From NCBI GenBank assembly GCA_903931355.1, contig CAIZCB010000294.1:1-8296 (forward strand): a stretch of 8,296 nucleotides of DNA, written 5' to 3'. The stretch comes from an uncultured Pseudomonadota bacterium. Lineage in GTDB: Bacteria; Pseudomonadota; Gammaproteobacteria; Methylococcales; Methylomonadaceae. Position numbers and translations under genes: made by a program. Positions 6,352-8,296 of the stretch are shown in pieces. Positions within the stretch are counted from its first letter, which is position 1. Each line of letters begins with the position of its first letter. The notes beneath the pieces were generated by a model that had not been told where the DNA came from, made no database searches, and saw nothing but the letters and a program-made list of their open reading frames with translations.

Positions 6352-6459
6352 TTGGTTGGTAATCAATGTTTGCCTACGAACAGACGCTACTAACCCTGCT
6401 TAATAAACTGACTACCTAATTTCCACGGATGCTGACAAGTAAAACAGGGTGGTTGAGTT

Positions 6460-7872
6460 GTGAAAGATAAACATCGTGGCTATGTGTTAGTGGTCGATGA
6501 TAATCAGGATATTTGTGATTTGCTGTCACATTTATTGCAACAAGCGGGTTATCAAACCCAGCAAACCTATGACGGTGACTCGGCGCTGACACTATTGGCG
6601 CAACGAGAGCCGAGCGTGTTATTGCTCGATAACATTATTCCTGGGGCGAGTGGAATGGAAGTCTTAGCCCATGCTCATGCTCATTATCCGCAGCTACCGG
6701 TGATTGTGATTACCGGCAATGGCGGCATTTTAGGCGCTGTGTGTGCGATGAAGGCTGGCGCTTGGGATTACATTGCCAAACCATTTGAAAATTCACGGGT
6801 TTTGGAGTTAGTCAATCGAGCTGTGCAAACTCGCGGTGGTGTTGAACTGAGCGATCAATCCAGTCAAGTAACCCAATTGCGAATCGCCAATACGATGGGT
6901 AATAGCGCCGATATTCAGGCTTTAACCAAAAATATTCTCTGTGTCGCGCAAACCGATTTTTCGGTGATTATTCAAGGCGAAACCGGCACCGGTAAAGAGT
7001 TAATCGCCAATAATCTGCATTTAGCCAGTAAACGTGCTGATGCGGTTTTTATTCCGCTCGATTGTGGGGCGATTCCCGATACTTTGATTGAAAACGAATT
7101 ATTCGGTCACGAAAAAGGCTCTTATACCGGCGCAGATCAGCAACGCACCGGTAAGTTTGAAGCCGCAGAAGGTGGCACTTTGTTTCTGGACGAAATCGCC
7201 AATATGCCTTTGCCAGCGCAGTCGAAATTATTGCGGGTGTTACAAGAGCGGGTGATTTATCGGGTCGGCGGCCATAAGCCGATTCCAGTTAATGTTCGTG
7301 TGGTCGCGGCGAGTAATGAGAATTTGCTGGATGCGGTTGTCAATGGCAGCTTTCGTGAAGACTTGTATTACCGACTCAACGAGTTTGTGTTGCGCATTTC
7401 GCCACTGCGTCAGCGGCCAGAGGATATTTTGTTTTTGGCTAAGCGTTTTATGAATGATGTCTGTGTCGAATTGGGCAAACCGCCGCTGAAATTTTCGCCG
7501 GTCGCGATTGAGTTGCTGACCCATTATCAATGGCCGGGCAATGTTCGAGAATTACGGGCGGTGATTCGGCGAGCGGCATTAATGGCTGAAACCGAAATCG
7601 GTTTGCGTGAGCTGAATTTGCATAGTCCTGACCCGACGCCGGTAGAAACCGTCAGTCCAAGCGCAGCCAATGGCTATCTGGATTTTTTAGAACCGCTCAA
7701 TTTGCAAGGCAAGTCGTTAAAGGAAATTAAGCAGTTAAATACCGATTATTTAGATCGGGTGATTATTTCAAACATGCTGAAACAAACCGAAGGCAACAAA
7801 GCCGAAACCGCACGGCGCTTGCAGATTGATTACAAAACTTTGTTGACCAAGATTAAGCGGTTTAGTGATTAG
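6460..7872 (+). CDS. NtrC-family sigma-54-dependent response regulator
   Basis: The 470-residue protein has all three domains of an NtrC-type activator. The receiver (about 1-125) has the acidic pair Asp13-Asp14, phosphoacceptor Asp57 (LLLDNIIPG), Thr85 and Lys107. The central AAA+ ATPase (about 145-375) has Walker A GETGTGKE (173-180), the sigma-54 contact loop as GSYTGA (220-225, usually GAFTGA), Walker B FLDE with Asp244-Glu245, and the arginine-rich FREDLYYRLN region. A C-terminal Fis-type helix-turn-helix (about 438-468: EGNKAETARRLQIDYKTLL) binds DNA. It should activate RNA polymerase holding sigma-54 when phosphorylated. The GTG start is forced: an in-frame stop lies two codons upstream. 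No kinase gene adjoins it; the nearest candidate is the histidine kinase at 1612-3051. It is transcribed towards the GvpH-like gene 141 bp downstream, a possible target cluster. Confidence 0.93.
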   Translation: MKDKHRGYVLVVDDNQDICDLLSHLLQQAGYQTQQTYDGDSALTLLAQREPSVLLLDNIIPGASGMEVLAHAHAHYPQLPVIVITGNGGILGAVCAMKAGAWDYIAKPFENSRVLELVNRAVQTRGGVELSDQSSQVTQLRIANTMGNSADIQALTKNILCVAQTDFSVIIQGETGTGKELIANNLHLASKRADAVFIPLDCGAIPDTLIENELFGHEKGSYTGADQQRTGKFEAAEGGTLFLDEIANMPLPAQSKLLRVLQERVIYRVGGHKPIPVNVRVVAASNENLLDAVVNGSFREDLYYRLNEFVLRISPLRQRPEDILFLAKRFMNDVCVELGKPPLKFSPVAIELLTHYQWPGNVRELRAVIRRAALMAETEIGLRELNLHSPDPTPVETVSPSAANGYLDFLEPLNLQGKSLKEIKQLNTDYLDRVIISNMLKQTEGNKAETARRLQIDYKTLLTKIKRFSD

Positions 7873-7903
7873 GGTTGGCTAGGGACTTAACTAAACTACA
7901 GGC

Positions 7904-7967
7904 GTAGGGTGCATTTTATGCACCGATTATTACCAACGGCTGGTGTGGTGCATGGAATGCACCCTAC
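7904..7967. repeat. Nested palindromic repeat (double hairpin)
   Basis: Arms 7904-7924 and 7947-7967 (21 nt each) are inverted copies differing at two positions, both G-U compatible in RNA. Each arm is itself palindromic: GGTGCAT-TTT-ATGCACC on the left and GGTGCAT-GGA-ATGCACC on the right. The 'gtagggtgca...tgcaccctac' form is a common style of dispersed intergenic repeat in environmental proteobacteria. No T-tract follows, so it is unlikely to be a standard terminator, though it might stabilise or attenuate a transcript running from the regulator into the next gene. Confidence 0.75.
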
Positions 7968-8013
7968 CAATGTTAAACCGACAAAGACTCACAAACACCG
8001 AGGCGAAATCATC

Positions 8014-8296
8014 ATGACTAATAAAAAGGATAAAGTAACTGGCAATGTCGAAGGCATTCTGCGTGGCTTGGGGGATTTGGTCGGTAGATTAAATGAGTTG
8101 GCGCAAACGGGCGAACAGCTAAAACGTAGCGGGGTGTTTGATGTTGATACGGGTGGCGGTAAAGATGCCAAAGCGGTTTATGGTTTTTCGGTAAAAATGG
8201 GTTTAAACCAAAACGACGAGCCGAAAATCGAGCCGTTTGGCAATCTCCATCACGATCAAATCACTGGTGAGACCACGGTTCAAGAAGTTGCTGAGC
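8014..8296 (+). CDS. GvpH-like gas vesicle protein, 5' part (cut by window end)
   Basis: Ninety-four codons are open from the ATG at 8014 to the window edge. The product starts MTNKKDKVTGNVEGILRGLG, then DLVGRLNELAQTGEQLKRSG, a glycine/valine-rich linker, AVYGFSVKMGL, and IEPFGNLHHDQITGETTVQEV. This order (GLxDLxxxLxELAxxGExLxxxG, then VYGFSVKxGL, then EPFGN followed by a TGE..VQEV segment) is what I recall of GvpH, an Hsp20/alpha-crystallin-related accessory protein of gas vesicle clusters thought to act as a chaperone in vesicle assembly. The Hsp20-like core would lie past the window edge, so it cannot be checked. GAGG lies 10 nt before the ATG. An NtrC-type regulator lies directly upstream in the same direction. 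The assignment is from remembered family pattern and is fairly, not fully, secure. Confidence 0.68.
   Translation, partial: MTNKKDKVTGNVEGILRGLGDLVGRLNELAQTGEQLKRSGVFDVDTGGGKDAKAVYGFSVKMGLNQNDEPKIEPFGNLHHDQITGETTVQEVAE

Larger units (their letters stand above)
6014..6459. other. Intergenic region between divergent porin and NtrC-type regulator genes
   Basis: This 446-bp region has no credible ORF. It contains the porin leader (about 100 nt, with a small GCGC-TAAA-GCGC palindrome at 6051-6062), the porin -10 element and PHO box (6121-6154), an AT-rich stretch (6155-6250) with no feature I can name, a long imperfect inverted repeat (6257-6351), and about 100 bp before the regulator gene in which I see no convincing sigma-70 or sigma-54 promoter. 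Confidence 0.8.

Noticed and set aside
7240..7530. 96-codon minus-strand frame inside the NtrC-type regulator
   Set aside because: It is the antisense shadow of the conserved AAA+ domain, with no recognisable domain and no ribosome site.
7904..7967. Palindromic repeat as an intrinsic terminator for the regulator gene
   Set aside because: The stem is strong but no T-tract follows on either strand, so a repeat element is the better call.
7989..8171. 60-codon minus-strand frame overlapping the gvpH-like start
   Set aside because: The plus-strand frame has clear family motifs, while the minus frame is Ser/Pro-rich with none.

Overview
The window looks like a gammaproteobacterial chromosome segment. 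Evidence for this is the EF-P gene butted directly onto epmA (an E. coli-type EF-P lysylation gene), an OprO/OprP-type phosphate porin under a classical PHO box, and an NtrC-family regulator. The small coiled-coil protein of DUF1640/CCDC90 type and the intergenic palindromic repeats would suit an environmental lineage such as a methanotroph of the Methylococcales. That placement is a guess from gene flavour, not something the sequence proves.

Layout. (1) 57-1598, plus strand: efp and epmA, with no gap, encode elongation factor P and the enzyme that puts beta-lysine on its Lys34. The partner aminomutase gene epmB is not in the window. (2) 1612-3051, minus strand: a membrane sensor histidine kinase, convergent with epmA. 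(3) 3193-3465, minus: a 90-residue coiled-coil membrane-anchored protein, lying between two copies of a 25-bp direct repeat that carry the kinase start codon. (4) 3587-4155, minus: a vapB-vapC toxin-antitoxin pair with a palindromic operator-like site, followed upstream by a possible 46-codon small ORF. (5) 4327-4367: a strong intrinsic terminator for the porin gene. (6) 4409-6013, minus: an OprO/OprP-family outer-membrane porin with an N-terminal coiled coil. Its promoter has a well-placed PHO box and -10 element. (7) 6014-6459: a 446-bp intergenic region holding that promoter and a long imperfect inverted repeat. (8) 6460-7872, plus: an NtrC-family sigma-54 activator with an intact receiver domain. 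(9) 7904-7967: a second palindromic repeat. (10) 8014 to the window end, plus: the first 94 codons of a protein resembling GvpH of gas vesicle clusters.

How the parts may work together. The porin promoter predicts induction by PhoB under phosphate starvation, which agrees with the phosphate-selective porin family. The NtrC-type regulator sits immediately upstream of the GvpH-like gene, and an unpaired histidine kinase lies 3.4 kb away. The most interesting reading is that the right edge of the window is the start of a gas vesicle cluster with a dedicated two-component/sigma-54 regulator. This needs the sequence to the right to confirm. The remaining genes (efp-epmA, vapBC) are independent functions.
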